The translations under genes and the position numbers were made by a program. This document shows, one piece after another, positions 50,079 through 59,364 of a DNA stretch of 64,000 nt. This stretch comes from UKL13-2 sp044229235 (GTDB taxonomy: Bacteria; Pseudomonadota; Gammaproteobacteria; Burkholderiales; Usitatibacteraceae), in contig JBGATH010000002.1 in assembly GCA_044229235.1 (NCBI GenBank), positions 62,001-126,000 of the forward strand, in the 5' to 3' direction. The notes under the pieces are model-generated. The model had not been told where the DNA came from. It saw only the letters and a list, made by a program, of their open reading frames with translations, and searched no databases. How positions within the stretch are numbered: position 1 is the first letter of the stretch; every line of letters starts with the position of its first letter.

Positions 50079-52172
50079 CTACCAGATACGGCAGCGATTC
50101 TCCCGAACCATCGGCTGGCCGGCCTTGCACTGAAACGCCTTTTCGAACTGCGGCATGTTCACCACCAATCCGTTGACGCGGTAGCGGCCCGGTGAGTGCG
50201 GATCCGTCAGCGCTTTCACCCGCAGGTTTTCCGGCCGGTCGTTCTCGCAGGCCCATTGGGCGTAGCCGACGAAGAAGCGCTGCTGCGGTGTCAGGCCGTC
50301 GCGATTCTCCAGTTTCTTGCCGGCGGTTTCCTTTTCCCAGGCCATCCACGCCAGGATCAGGCCGCCCAGGTCGGCCACATCCTCGCCGAGCGTGAGCTTG
50401 CTGTTGATCTTGATGTCATCGACGATGGTGTATTGCGCGTACTGGTCCGAAATGCATTTGGCGCGTTCCTCGAACGCTTCGGCATCCTTCTTCGTCCACC
50501 AGTCTTTCAGGTTGCCCTTGGCATCGAACTGGCGGCCCTCATCGTCGAAGCCGTGCGTCAACTCATGGCCGATGGTGCCGCCGGTATTGCCGTAGTTGGG
50601 GGCGTCATCCATCTTCGGGTCGTACAGCGGCGGCTGCAGCACGCCCGCCGGGAAATTGATGTCGTTCATCTGCGCGTTGTAGTACGCGTTCACCGTCGGC
50701 GGCGTCATGGCCCACTCGCCGCGATCCAGCGGCTTGCCGATCTTGGCCAGCTGGTATTTGGCTTCATACACATTGCCGCGCAGCACGTTGCCGGCAAAGT
50801 CATCGCGCTTCACCACTACCGGGCCGTAGTTGCGCCACTTGTCCGGATAGCCGATCTTGTTGACGATGCTGTGCAGCTTCAGTAGCGCGCGCTTCTTGGT
50901 CTCGTCGCTCATCCATGTGAGTGACTTGATGTCCTCTTCCATGGATGCTTCCACCTGTTTGGTCATGCGCAGCGTTTTCTTCTTCAGATCAGCGCTGAAG
51001 GCGCGGCTGACGAACTCCTGCCCCAGCGCCTCGCCCAGCTGGCCGTCGACCAGCGTCACGCAGCGCTTCCAGCGCGGCTTCAGTTCCGGCACGCCACGCA
51101 GCGTCTTGCTGAAGAAGCCGAAGTTTTCGTTGACGAAGTCCTTCGACAGGAACGGCGCCATGCTCTGCACCAGGTGCCACTGCAGGTAGGTCTTGATGTC
51201 GTCGAGCTTTTGCGTGGTGAGCTGCTTCTCGAATTCCTTCATGAACTCGGGCTCGGTCACGTTGAAACTGTTGAGCGGCTTCATGCCCAGCGCTTTCTGG
51301 AATGCCACCCAGTCGAAGCTTGGTGTGAGCGCCTGCAGGCCCTTGGCATCGACCTTGTGGAACAGCTTGTACGGATCGCGCTTGTCGACGCGCGTCAAGG
51401 ATGCCTTGGCCAGCGCCGTTTCGATTTCCATTACCTTGGCCGCTGCTGCCTTGGCGGCATCCGCGCTGTTGCCCATCAGTTCGAACATCTTCTGCACATG
51501 GGCGACGTACTTGGCGCGAATATCCTTCGATTTGTCGTCGTCCTTGGTGTAGTAATCGCGGTCGGGCAGGCCCAGGCCGCCGGCGGAGGTGAAGGCGATG
51601 ACGCGCGAAGAATCGGCGAAGTCCTGGTTGGAGCCGTAGCCGAAGAAGAAACCAGAGTCGTTGGTCTCCAGCTGGAACGTGCCCAGCAGCGCGGGCAGCA
51701 GCTTGAGCGAGGTCAGCGCATTGATTTTGTCGAGGTGCGGCTTCAGCGGGGCGGCGCCCAGCTTTTCCACGGCATCCTCGTTCATGCAGGCGGCAAAGTA
51801 ATCGCCGATCTTTTGCTGTGCCGCATTGCGCTTGACCGCGGTGCTCGACAGGCCGTCGAGGATGCCCCACAGGAACTGCTGGTTATCGGCGTACAGCTTT
51901 CCGTACACGCTCCACCTGGCCTGATCGGCGGGGATCGGGTTGTTTTTCATCCAGCCGCCGCAGGTGTACTGGTAAAAGTCGCTGCACGGGTCCGCCGTCC
52001 GGTCCATGGCATTGACATCCAGCCCCGGGGTGTAGGGAAAGCTGGTGAGCGGCTTGGCTGCGGGCTTGGCGGCAGGGTCTGCGGCGGGTGCCTGCGCCAG
52101 CGCGAGCGTGGCGCCCAGCGCGGACAGCGTGAAACAGGCCGTGAGTCGGGCAAGGGATGCGGGTCGGGACAT
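50079..52172 (-). CDS. Exported M13 family metallopeptidase (neprilysin-like)
   Basis: A 697-residue zinc peptidase. The signal peptide ends GATLALAQ. DPCSDFYQYTCGGWMKNNPIP is the typical M13 N-terminal segment. NYGNTGGTIGHELTHGFDDEG carries HExxH (HELTH), GEDVADLGGL carries the distal Glu, and the C-terminus ends CRIW, as in the family. Such enzymes cleave oligopeptides in the periplasm. GGAG lies eight bases before the start at 52172. Confidence 0.93.
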   Translation of the reverse strand: MSRPASLARLTACFTLSALGATLALAQAPAADPAAKPAAKPLTSFPYTPGLDVNAMDRTADPCSDFYQYTCGGWMKNNPIPADQARWSVYGKLYADNQQFLWGILDGLSSTAVKRNAAQQKIGDYFAACMNEDAVEKLGAAPLKPHLDKINALTSLKLLPALLGTFQLETNDSGFFFGYGSNQDFADSSRVIAFTSAGGLGLPDRDYYTKDDDKSKDIRAKYVAHVQKMFELMGNSADAAKAAAAKVMEIETALAKASLTRVDKRDPYKLFHKVDAKGLQALTPSFDWVAFQKALGMKPLNSFNVTEPEFMKEFEKQLTTQKLDDIKTYLQWHLVQSMAPFLSKDFVNENFGFFSKTLRGVPELKPRWKRCVTLVDGQLGEALGQEFVSRAFSADLKKKTLRMTKQVEASMEEDIKSLTWMSDETKKRALLKLHSIVNKIGYPDKWRNYGPVVVKRDDFAGNVLRGNVYEAKYQLAKIGKPLDRGEWAMTPPTVNAYYNAQMNDINFPAGVLQPPLYDPKMDDAPNYGNTGGTIGHELTHGFDDEGRQFDAKGNLKDWWTKKDAEAFEERAKCISDQYAQYTIVDDIKINSKLTLGEDVADLGGLILAWMAWEKETAGKKLENRDGLTPQQRFFVGYAQWACENDRPENLRVKALTDPHSPGRYRVNGLVVNMPQFEKAFQCKAGQPMVRENRCRIW

Positions 52173-52548
52173 GGGAAATCTCCAATTGAAATCGGGTGGC
52201 GGCAGGCAGGTGAGCAATCAGTCAAGCCGGTTGGGCCGCCGGGGACGCGCCCATTATGACGTGCCGGCCCGTCGCCGCATGAGACAGTTTGTAACCATTG
52301 CCGCGCGTGTCCGGCAGAATCTTCGCGGCGGAATGTGAACTGGCGCAAAGGCGAATTGCCCGGCCTCGTCTACAATGATCTGGCGTTTCCGGTCGCGTGC
52401 GGTTGCCGGGAATGTCTCAATCAATCTGCCACCGGTTTGCCATGATTGGCGTCCACCGCATCGCGCAATGGACGTTGATCGCGCCACAGCGTGACCACAA
52501 CAACGATCCAGCCTGACGGCACAAAAACGAAAAAGGGGAGTGCGGCAC
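52173..52548. other. Divergent intergenic region
   Basis: This stretch separates the M13 peptidase from the plus-strand secreted proteins. I see no gene or repeat in it. GGGGAG at 52535-52540 is the ribosome binding site of the next gene. Confidence 0.4.
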
Positions 52549-53148
52549 ATGATTTCACTGAAGCGATTTCTGGGGCTCGCGTTGCTATTGAGCGCGTCTG
52601 CCCTGCCCGGCCAGGCCTCGGCCAATCAATGGTTCACCTGCCCCGCGCACGGGCAAGCGGCCGATGCGGCACAGGCACAGGTGTGCGCGGACAGCCGGCA
52701 CGTCGAATCCCGGCAGGTGCAGATCGCCGCGCCGGCCGCGGGACGCACCTGGCTCAAGTGCGCCGATGAGGGCCGCGAGTGCCGCTTCCGCGGCAAGCAG
52801 CGCGTGGCGTTTGGCGCCAAGGGCAAATGGGTTTACGGCCTGCAGCTCAACGGCGTGATGTGCGGCATCAACGCCTTCGGCAAGGACCCGTTCTATGGCG
52901 TACCCAAGGCCTGCTACATTGAAGTTGAAACGCCGGATGGTCCGCGCGGCTCGATCGACCCGAGCTGGGGGCGCTGTTCCGGCGAGAACGGTTTCTGCAA
53001 TTTCGCCGGCGAGCGGCGCATTGCTTTCGGCGCGCGCGGCAAGTGGTCATTCCGCATCGCCCGCAACGGCATCCAGTGCAACACCGCCACCTTCGGCGAC
53101 CCGATCAACGGCGTCGTCAAAGGCTGCTACGTTGATCCCAACTACTAG
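52549..53148 (+). CDS. Secreted protein with two tandem Cys-containing modules
   Basis: A 199-residue exported protein with a signal peptide ending GQASA. The mature part contains two copies of a module of about 60 residues. One reads KCADEGRECRFRGKQRVAFG then AKGKWVYG; the other RCSGENGFCNFAGERRIAFG then ARGKWSF. Each ends in a GVPKACYI or GVVKGCYV strand. The pattern (C-x-F, V-A-F-G-A-K/R-G-K-W, C near the end) recurs in some secreted bacterial and slime-mould proteins of unknown role. It may bind carbohydrate or assist in adhesion; that is a guess. Confidence 0.7.
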   Translation: MISLKRFLGLALLLSASALPGQASANQWFTCPAHGQAADAAQAQVCADSRHVESRQVQIAAPAAGRTWLKCADEGRECRFRGKQRVAFGAKGKWVYGLQLNGVMCGINAFGKDPFYGVPKACYIEVETPDGPRGSIDPSWGRCSGENGFCNFAGERRIAFGARGKWSFRIARNGIQCNTATFGDPINGVVKGCYVDPNY

Positions 53149-53170
53149 CCTCGCGCCGAGAGAAACCCAT

Positions 53171-54031
53171 ATGCACAATTCATGTCGATTCACCTCGCGA
53201 GCCGCCATCGCCACACTCCTGCTGCTGGCCGCGATCCAGCCGGCGCGCGCCGCCGAACAGCGCTTTGGCGACTGGCTGGTCGAGCGTCATCGCGGCATCG
53301 TTGTCGCCACCACCTCCACATCCGACGCTGCCATCGGCTACGCCTGCACGCGCTCGCCCAACCAGTGCCAATTCTTCTTTGCCGCGGCACAACTGCGCTG
53401 CAACAACGGCAGCCGCTACTCGCTGCTGTTCAATGGCGGCCGCGAAAGCACGCCGCGCAATGCGACCTGCCGGCCACTGGAATGGCGCTCCGGGCAGCCG
53501 ATGGCCAACGTGCTCGATACCAGCGATGCGCTTTACCGGCAAATGCTCAATGCCGACGGCGCCAGCATCAGCATTGCGCGCGGCACCGGCAGTGATGGCT
53601 TCGCCACCAGCAAGTTCAGCATGCGCGGCTATCGCGCGGCGTTTGACCTGGTGAACCAGCTGCATGGCGCCGGCCGTTATGGCGATGACCCGCGCCCCCA
53701 GCAACCGGCCTATTCACCCCAGCCCCCGCCCCCACCGCCGGCGATGCAGTACAGCGCCGACCAGCGCACCGCCCCCAGCCAGCCACCCTTCATCGAAGTC
53801 TGGGAACACCGCGATTACAAGGGACGGCGCCTGTACGGCCGTGCCAATGTGCCCAGCCTCGCCCAGTACCAGTTCGACAAGCTGATTTCATCCATCATCA
53901 TCCACCAGGGGCAATGGCAGTTCTGCACCGGCCCGAACTTCTCAGGCAAGTGCACCGTCTATCCGCCGGGACGCTACCCGTTCATCACCGTGGACAACGA
54001 TACCTTCTCATCCTATCGCCGCGCGCAGTAG
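53171..54031 (+). CDS. Secreted protein with C-terminal beta/gamma-crystallin-like domain
   Basis: A 286-residue exported protein. After a signal peptide ending ARAAE comes an N-terminal domain of about 140 residues (RFGDWLVERHRG opens it and resembles the IalB-like FGDW pattern), then a Pro-rich linker (PQPPPPPPA). A C-terminal domain of about 85 residues begins FIEVWEHRDYKGRRLYG and contains FCTGPNFSGKCTVYPPGRYP, the two Greek-key-like crystallin motifs. It follows the two-module secreted protein by 22 bases, probably in one operon. Function unknown. Confidence 0.72.
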   Translation: MHNSCRFTSRAAIATLLLLAAIQPARAAEQRFGDWLVERHRGIVVATTSTSDAAIGYACTRSPNQCQFFFAAAQLRCNNGSRYSLLFNGGRESTPRNATCRPLEWRSGQPMANVLDTSDALYRQMLNADGASISIARGTGSDGFATSKFSMRGYRAAFDLVNQLHGAGRYGDDPRPQQPAYSPQPPPPPPAMQYSADQRTAPSQPPFIEVWEHRDYKGRRLYGRANVPSLAQYQFDKLISSIIIHQGQWQFCTGPNFSGKCTVYPPGRYPFITVDNDTFSSYRRAQ

Positions 54032-54051
54032 CCCGCGACGGCGGGGATAGC

Positions 54052-54081
54052 GCAAAACGCCCGGCTTGCCGGGCGTTTTGC
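54052..54081. terminator. Bidirectional hairpin terminator
   Basis: A perfect 14-base stem, GCAAAACGCCCGGC / GCCGGGCGTTTTGC, with a TT loop lies between the convergent crystallin-domain and CDF genes. The A and T runs in the stem make it suitable for both strands. Confidence 0.88.
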
Positions 54082-54109
54082 ATTGCGTTGAGCATTTCGC
54101 GTGGCGCTG

Positions 54110-55078
54110 TCAGCCGGGCGCGGGTGTCGACGGCGGCGCCGGGTGGTCCAGATCCGGCCGCTTCCACGGATCGACGTGCGTCATCAGGTTGAGCACGCGG
54201 TGGCGCTGCAGCACGCGCCGGCGCGCTTCCACGGCGATGTCATGTCCGGCCTCCACCGTAATGTCGGCGGCGATTTCCAGATGCGCGTCGACCACGATCA
54301 TGTCGCCCATCTTGCGGGTGCGGATGTCGTGCGCATCGATCACGCCCGGAGTTTCCACGATGGTGCGACGGATCGCCTCGACTTCCTGTTCGTCCGCGCC
54401 GCGATCCATCAGGTCGTGCAACGCATCCCAGGCGAATTCCCAGCCCATCTTCGCCACCATGAAACCGACGATCAGCGCGGCGATGGGATCGAGAATCGGA
54501 TAGCCGGCCAGATTGCCGACGATACCGACACTCACCACCAGCGACGAAGCCGCATCGGAGCGGGCGTGCCAGGCATTGGCCACCAGCATGCCCGACTTCA
54601 CGCGCTTGGCCACCTTCAGCATGTAGCGGAACAACAGCTCTTTTGCGGCCAGCGCGCCCAGCGCCACCCACAGCGCGATGATGTGCACCTGCTGTACTTT
54701 TTCCGGGTCTTCCAGCTTGCGAAATGCCGACCAGAGCATGCCGACCCCCACCACCAGCAACAGCACGCCCAGCACCATTGATGCCGCGGTCTCGAAGCGG
54801 TGGTGACCGTAGGGGTGGTCCTCGTCGGCGTCCTTCTTGCTGTGGTGGCTGGCGAACAGCACCACGAAATCGGCCACCAGATCCGAGAGTGAATGGATGC
54901 CGTCGGCCACCAGGCCTTGCGATTTCGAAATGATGCCGACGCTGATCTGCGTGACCGTCAGGCCGATATTGACGAACACGCTGACCCAAGTGCTGCGCGA
55001 GGCCGCGGCCGCGCGCTCGGCGGGTGTGTGCTGCGTGTCTTCGGGGTCGTCTTCGAAATCGTTGTAATTCATCGCCAT
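54110..55078 (-). CDS. Cation diffusion facilitator (CDF) metal transporter
   Basis: A 322-residue CDF exporter. The N-terminal half has six helices; LVADGIHSLSDLVADFVVLFA is the TM2 site with HxxxD, HPYGHHRFE is the conserved loop, and HARSDAASSLVVSVG is the TM5 HxxxD site that together form the transport centre. The C-terminal cytoplasmic domain carries DIRTRKMGDMIVVDAHLEI and further His residues. It should export Zn2+, Co2+, Fe2+ or similar by proton exchange. The start at 55078 is favoured by GGGA eight bases upstream. Confidence 0.9.
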   Translation of the reverse strand: MAMNYNDFEDDPEDTQHTPAERAAAASRSTWVSVFVNIGLTVTQISVGIISKSQGLVADGIHSLSDLVADFVVLFASHHSKKDADEDHPYGHHRFETAASMVLGVLLLVVGVGMLWSAFRKLEDPEKVQQVHIIALWVALGALAAKELLFRYMLKVAKRVKSGMLVANAWHARSDAASSLVVSVGIVGNLAGYPILDPIAALIVGFMVAKMGWEFAWDALHDLMDRGADEQEVEAIRRTIVETPGVIDAHDIRTRKMGDMIVVDAHLEIAADITVEAGHDIAVEARRRVLQRHRVLNLMTHVDPWKRPDLDHPAPPSTPAPG

Positions 55079-55244
55079 GCGATTTTTCCCGGCACTTTGC
55101 TGTTGGGCGGGCGTATTCACCCACCCGCCAAGTCTACTGCGCCATGCCGGCAATCCGCGCGTTGAATCGCCGGGTGAGCGACCAAAATCACTTTGCTTGA
55201 TCGTGCGCAAACCCGCGGAACCCCTAACCCGGGACCGCGGACCC

Positions 55245-55409
55245 CTAGGTGAGGTGACGCGCTGCCAACGTCGCCTGTGCAACCGGTTCGCCGGGATGCC
55301 CGCCAAGAATCAACGGCTGGCTGATGAACGCGGTCAGGACGGCCGGCAGGCAGGCCGCAAACATGACGAAGAAGAATCGGCGGGCGAAGTCTTGCAGGAC
55401 GGGATGCAT
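55245..55409 (-). CDS. Small membrane peptide
   Basis: A 54-residue ORF on the minus strand with a hydrophobic middle (RRFFFVMFAACLPAVLTAF) and a conserved-looking tail (QPLILGGHPGEP). GAAAGG lies about nine bases upstream of the ATG. I recall short proteins of this general layout with LGGHPGE near cytochrome genes, but no family name. It is divergent from the redox operon. Confidence 0.5.
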   Translation of the reverse strand: MHPVLQDFARRFFFVMFAACLPAVLTAFISQPLILGGHPGEPVAQATLAARHLT

Positions 55410-55461
55410 GGTGTGGACCTTTCAGGCAGGTGAATCGATAGCGTCATGCTGCGCGCCGCAT

Positions 55462-55530
55462 CTTAAGCCCGGCTTAACGTGCGGCGTGCCGCACATCGAC
55501 CGGGACAGGTCGCGTTAAGAAATCCCTAAG
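55462..55530 (+). promoter_or_regulatory. Two PmrA/QseB-type regulator boxes upstream of the redox operon
   Basis: CTTAAG-N5-CTTAAC at 55462-55478 and GTTAAG-N5-CCTAAG at 55514-55530 both fit the YTTAAK-N5-YTTAAK pattern with one mismatch each half or better. They are 52 bases apart and lie 40-110 bases before the first cytochrome gene. The OmpR-type regulator encoded in the same operon is the likely binder. Confidence 0.65.
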
Positions 55531-55572
55531 CTTGGCAGGGCAACATGGCTGGCAGGTCAAACAGGAGCCATC

Positions 55573-55995
55573 ATGAATCCCACTCGAAATACCTCACGCC
55601 TCGCCGTACCGATTGCCATGTGCGCCGTGCTCGCGGCACTGGCAGCTGCCATACCCGCCGCCGCCGCCAACCCCTCAGAGCTGTTGTCCGGCTACACCGC
55701 GAGCGCGGGCCGCGCCGCACAAGCCGCACAGGGGCGCCAGTTGTTCACCACCACGCACGGTCGCGAATGGAGCTGCGCGTCGTGCCACGGTGTCACTCCC
55801 GTCCAAGCCGGCAAGCACGCAGGCACCGGTAAGGCCATTGGTGCGCTGGCGCCGGCCGCCAATGCGGAACGATTCACCGATGCCGCAAAAACCGAGAAAT
55901 GGTTTCGCCGCAACTGCAACGACGTGCTCGGACGCGAATGCACGGCCGCCGAAAAGGCGGATGTGCTGGCCTGGCTGATGACGCTCAAACCCTGA
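55573..55995 (+). CDS. SHP-type cytochrome c (DUF1924)
   Basis: A 140-residue exported monohaem cytochrome. The signal peptide ends AAAAN, the haem motif CASCH is at 68-72, and RRNCNDVLGREC carries the asparagine that serves as sixth haem ligand in SHP (sphaeroides haem protein). SHP binds O2 or NO and accepts electrons from a diheme cytochrome; the gene for such a protein follows at once. It opens a six-gene operon that includes its own two-component system. Confidence 0.88.
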   Translation: MNPTRNTSRLAVPIAMCAVLAALAAAIPAAAANPSELLSGYTASAGRAAQAAQGRQLFTTTHGREWSCASCHGVTPVQAGKHAGTGKAIGALAPAANAERFTDAAKTEKWFRRNCNDVLGRECTAAEKADVLAWLMTLKP

Positions 55996-56014
55996 ATCTT
56001 GCGGAGATCACACC

Positions 56015-56545
56015 ATGAACCTGCCAATTTGTCTCACCACGAAATGCTTCATAGCCGCACGGCATCAAGCGCGCGCGCTGGCCGCGGCCTGCTGCGCTTT
56101 ACTGCCGCTGCTGCCGATACTGCCGCTGCCGGCGATGGCGGATGGCGGCACGCGCGCATCACGCGTGCCGCTGCTGCCCGCCTACAGCCAGGAATGCGCC
56201 AGCTGCCACAACCCGTTCCCGCCGGGCATGCTGCCGGCCGCGTCGTGGCAGCGCCTGATGGCCGGCCTGTCAAAACACTATGGCACCGATGCCTCGCTCG
56301 ACCCCGCCACCACACAGGCGCTGACCACGTGGCTGGTGGCCAATGCCGGCACCTGGAAACGCGTCGGCGAGGTGCCGCCCGAAGACCGCATTACCCGCTC
56401 GGCGTGGTTCATCCGCAAACACCACGAAGTGTCGCCCGCGACGTGGAAGCTGCCCGCCGTGAAGCGAGCCGCCAACTGCAGCGCCTGTCATCCCAAGTCC
56501 GAACAAGGAGATTTCAATGAACACGATATCCGCATCCCCCGATAG
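56015..56545 (+). CDS. Diheme cytochrome c (DHC)
   Basis: A 176-residue exported diheme cytochrome. CASCHNPFPPGML holds the first haem motif at 61-65 and NCSACHPKSEQ the second near 155. The DHC of Rhodobacter is the electron donor to SHP, and this gene has the matching size and position between SHP and cytochrome b. Its 3' end overlaps the cytochrome b561 gene by 29 bases in another frame. Confidence 0.87.
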   Translation: MNLPICLTTKCFIAARHQARALAAACCALLPLLPILPLPAMADGGTRASRVPLLPAYSQECASCHNPFPPGMLPAASWQRLMAGLSKHYGTDASLDPATTQALTTWLVANAGTWKRVGEVPPEDRITRSAWFIRKHHEVSPATWKLPAVKRAANCSACHPKSEQGDFNEHDIRIPR

Positions 56546-57263
56546 GCCGGACGCGTCCAACGGTTCCGCGAACGCCGCCAGCATGAAGATCCTCGTCTGG
56601 GATGTGCCGGTTCGCGTGTTTCACTGGCTGATGGTGCTCAGTTTTGCCGGTGCCTACATTACCGCTGAAAGCGAACGCTGGCGTCTGCTTCACGTGACGC
56701 TCGGCTACACGCTGGCGGGCCTGGTGGCATTCCGCCTGGTGTGGGGTCTGGTGGGCACGCGTTACGCGCGCTTCGCCAGCTTTGTACGTGGCCCGCGCGC
56801 GGTCGCCGCCTACCTGCGCAGCCTGCTCAACCGGCAACCCCAGCACCACCTCGGCCACAATCCCGCCGGCGCGGTCGCCATCGTGCTGCTGCTACTCGCC
56901 GCCGTCGCGCTTACCGCGTCCGGATGGGCAACCTATAACGAGATCGGCGGCAAGTGGCTGGAGGAAACGCACGAAGTGGTTGCCAACCTGATGCTCGCAC
57001 TCGTCGGCGTGCACATCGCCGGCGTGGCCATCAGCAGCTGGCTGCATCGGGAAAACCTGGTCGGCTCCATGATTACCGGCAAAAAGCCCGGTACGCGCGA
57101 TCAGGCCGCGCGCCGCAGCGCGTGGAGCGTGGGCCTGCTGATGGTCGCCGCCGTGCTGGGCTTCTGGTGGCTGCAGTGGCAGTCGGTGCCCGCTGCCGCA
57201 GACGCCGGTAACCTGCAGGCGTCCAGCAGTAAATCGCAGAAGCATGAGCAACATCACGACTGA
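56517..57263 (+). CDS. Cytochrome b561-family membrane cytochrome
   Basis: A 248-residue membrane cytochrome with four to five helices. VRVFHWLMVLSFAGAY, HVTLGYTLAGLVAFRLVWGLVG and HEVVANLMLALVGVHIAGVAI carry the haem-ligand histidines of the Ni/Fe-hydrogenase-type b561 family. The region before the first helix is polar and the C-terminus ends in a His-rich tail (KSQKHEQHHD). It likely passes electrons from quinol to the diheme cytochrome encoded upstream. It overlaps that gene by 29 bases. Confidence 0.87.
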   Translation: MNTISASPDRPDASNGSANAASMKILVWDVPVRVFHWLMVLSFAGAYITAESERWRLLHVTLGYTLAGLVAFRLVWGLVGTRYARFASFVRGPRAVAAYLRSLLNRQPQHHLGHNPAGAVAIVLLLLAAVALTASGWATYNEIGGKWLEETHEVVANLMLALVGVHIAGVAISSWLHRENLVGSMITGKKPGTRDQAARRSAWSVGLLMVAAVLGFWWLQWQSVPAAADAGNLQASSSKSQKHEQHHD

Positions 57264-57292
57264 ACACTTGCACGCGTGGGAAAATTTGGGTC

Positions 57293-57976
57293 ATGCGCAT
57301 CCTGCTCGCTGAAGACGATTCTTTGCTGGGGGACGGCCTGCGGGCCGGCCTGCGGCAGCTTGGTTTCCAGGTGGACTGGGTGCGCGACGGCGAGGCCGCC
57401 GAGCGCGAATTGCGTGCCGAACCCTACGCGGCCGCCGTGCTGGATCTGGGCCTGCCGCGGAAGGATGGCCTGGACGTGCTGACGACCCTGCGTCGCAGCG
57501 GCATTGCCATCCCGGTGCTGGTGCTGACCGCGCGCGATGCGCTGCCCGACCGGGTGCGCGGGCTCGATCTGGGGGCGGACGATTATGTGATCAAGCCGGT
57601 GGACCTGCATGAACTAGCTGCGCGTCTGCGCGCGCTGGTGCGTCGCGCCCATGGGCAAACGGCCGAGCGCCTGTCCGCGCAGGACGTCGAGCTGGACGCG
57701 GCCGCGCGCACCGTGCAGCGTGGCGGCCAACCGGTCACCCTGTCCACGCGCGAATTCGACCTGCTGCAGACCTTCATGCTGCATGCCGACCAGGTGCTGT
57801 CGCGCGAGCAGCTCGAGCAGCACCTCTACAGCTGGGGCCAGGAAGTCGACAGCAACGCCGTCGAAGTGCACATCCACAATCTGCGCAAGAAGCTGGGCAG
57901 CGCGCTGATCCAGACCATTCGCGGCGTGGGTTACATGCTGGTGCGGCGCGCGCCCGCCGCAGACGGGAAAGCATGA
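57293..57976 (+). CDS. OmpR-family response regulator
   Basis: A 227-residue regulator. The receiver domain has the acidic pair E7-D8-D9, the phosphorylation site D51 in AVLDLGLP, T in VLTARD, and K in YVIKPVDL. The winged-helix DNA-binding domain starts near residue 135 (VELDAAARTVQRGG; LSTREFDLLQTFMLHADQVLSREQL). It most resembles the QseB/PmrA subgroup. It overlaps its kinase gene as ATGA and probably controls this operon through the two boxes near 55500. Confidence 0.93.
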   Translation: MRILLAEDDSLLGDGLRAGLRQLGFQVDWVRDGEAAERELRAEPYAAAVLDLGLPRKDGLDVLTTLRRSGIAIPVLVLTARDALPDRVRGLDLGADDYVIKPVDLHELAARLRALVRRAHGQTAERLSAQDVELDAAARTVQRGGQPVTLSTREFDLLQTFMLHADQVLSREQLEQHLYSWGQEVDSNAVEVHIHNLRKKLGSALIQTIRGVGYMLVRRAPAADGKA

Positions 57977-59364
57977 AACCGCTGGCGTCATTGCAGGCGC
58001 GCCTGGTGGCCATGGTCGCGGCGCTGGTATTGCTGGTGTGGGTGGCGACCGCGGTGCTGACCTGGTTCGATGCGCGCCACGAGCTGGACGAACTGCTCGA
58101 CAGCCACCTGGCGCAAGCCGCCGCCCTGCTGGTGGTGCAGCAGGCGCGCGAGATCGAGGACGACGACCGTTCCCTCGATGCGCCGGCATTGCACCGCTAT
58201 GCGCCTAAGGTCGCGTTCCAGGTATTTCACGAAGGGCGGCTGGTGATGCGTTCGGCCAATGCCGCGGCCGAGCCGATGATTCCGCCGGCCGAGAAATTCC
58301 GCAGCGGCTTTCGCACGGTGCATATCGCCGGCACCGCGTGGCGGGTGTTCGCCGCGCATGGCGCCAAGCGCGATGTGCAGGTGTACGTCGGCGAACAGAT
58401 TGATTCTCGCGCGTCCATCCTCTGGGCCATCCTGCGCAGCACGGTCTGGCCGGCGCTGGCCGCGCTGCCGCTGCTGGCGCTGGCCATCTGGTGGGCGGTG
58501 CACCGCGGCATGGCGCCGTTGCGAAAGCTCGGGCGCACGCTTGCGGAACGCAGCCCGCAATCCCTGCATGCGGTTTCGCTGGACCGCGCGCCATCCGAAA
58601 TGCAGCCCATGCTCGATTCGCTCAACGGCCTGCTCGCGCGCATCCAGACGCTGATCGAATCCGAAAGACGCTTCACGGCAGATGCCGCCCACGAGTTGCG
58701 CACGCCGATCGCAGCCATCCGCGCGCAGGCACAGGTGGCCATGGCTGAAAGTGATGCTGCCCAGCGCCGGCACGCGCTGCAGTCCACGCTGGAAGGCTGC
58801 GATCGCGCCACGCGGCTGGTCGAGCAGTTGCTGACGCTGTCGAGACTTGAAGCCGGCACGGTTCCGGCCATGTCGGAGGTCGACCTGGTTGCCCTGGCCA
58901 GGCAGGTGATCGCCGAAATCGCCCCTGCGGCGGTCGCCCGGCAACAGAAGCTGGAACTGGCTGTGGAGGTGGGAAGCAGGGCCATCGCGGCCACCGGCGA
59001 CGCCACGCTGCTGTCCGTGCTGATTCGCAACCTGGTCGACAATGCCCGGCGCTACAGTCCGCCCGGCGCGCGCATCGTGGTGACGCTCAGCGAAGCGGAC
59101 AACGCATCGCGGCTGTGCGTGGAGGACAGCGGGCCCGGCATGGCACCGGCCGACCAGCAGCGGCTGGGTGAACGATTCTTTCGCGTGCTGGGCGGCGACG
59201 AGGACGGCAGCGGACTGGGTTGGTCGATCGTGCGCCGCATCGCCGAGGCGCACGCTGCCCGGCTCGACGTCGACCGCTCCCCCGCGCTGGCGGGGCTGCG
59301 CGTGCGCCTCACGCTGCCGCGCCGCGCGCCGGCAGGTTCGCACAGTGAGGCGCAGTCCGCATGA
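57973..59364 (+). CDS. Sensor histidine kinase
   Basis: A 463-residue sensor kinase. TM1 at about 12-32, a periplasmic domain of about 120 residues, TM2 at about 157-175, HAMP, then DAAHELRTP with H240 as the phosphorylated residue. N box LIRNLVDNARRYSPPG, G1 EDSGPGMAP and the G2-like GSGLGWSIV form the ATPase. It resembles QseC. What it senses is unknown; its place after three redox cytochromes suggests an electron-transfer, oxygen or NO cue. It overlaps the cyclase gene as ATGA. Confidence 0.93.
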   Translation: MKPLASLQARLVAMVAALVLLVWVATAVLTWFDARHELDELLDSHLAQAAALLVVQQAREIEDDDRSLDAPALHRYAPKVAFQVFHEGRLVMRSANAAAEPMIPPAEKFRSGFRTVHIAGTAWRVFAAHGAKRDVQVYVGEQIDSRASILWAILRSTVWPALAALPLLALAIWWAVHRGMAPLRKLGRTLAERSPQSLHAVSLDRAPSEMQPMLDSLNGLLARIQTLIESERRFTADAAHELRTPIAAIRAQAQVAMAESDAAQRRHALQSTLEGCDRATRLVEQLLTLSRLEAGTVPAMSEVDLVALARQVIAEIAPAAVARQQKLELAVEVGSRAIAATGDATLLSVLIRNLVDNARRYSPPGARIVVTLSEADNASRLCVEDSGPGMAPADQQRLGERFFRVLGGDEDGSGLGWSIVRRIAEAHAARLDVDRSPALAGLRVRLTLPRRAPAGSHSEAQSA

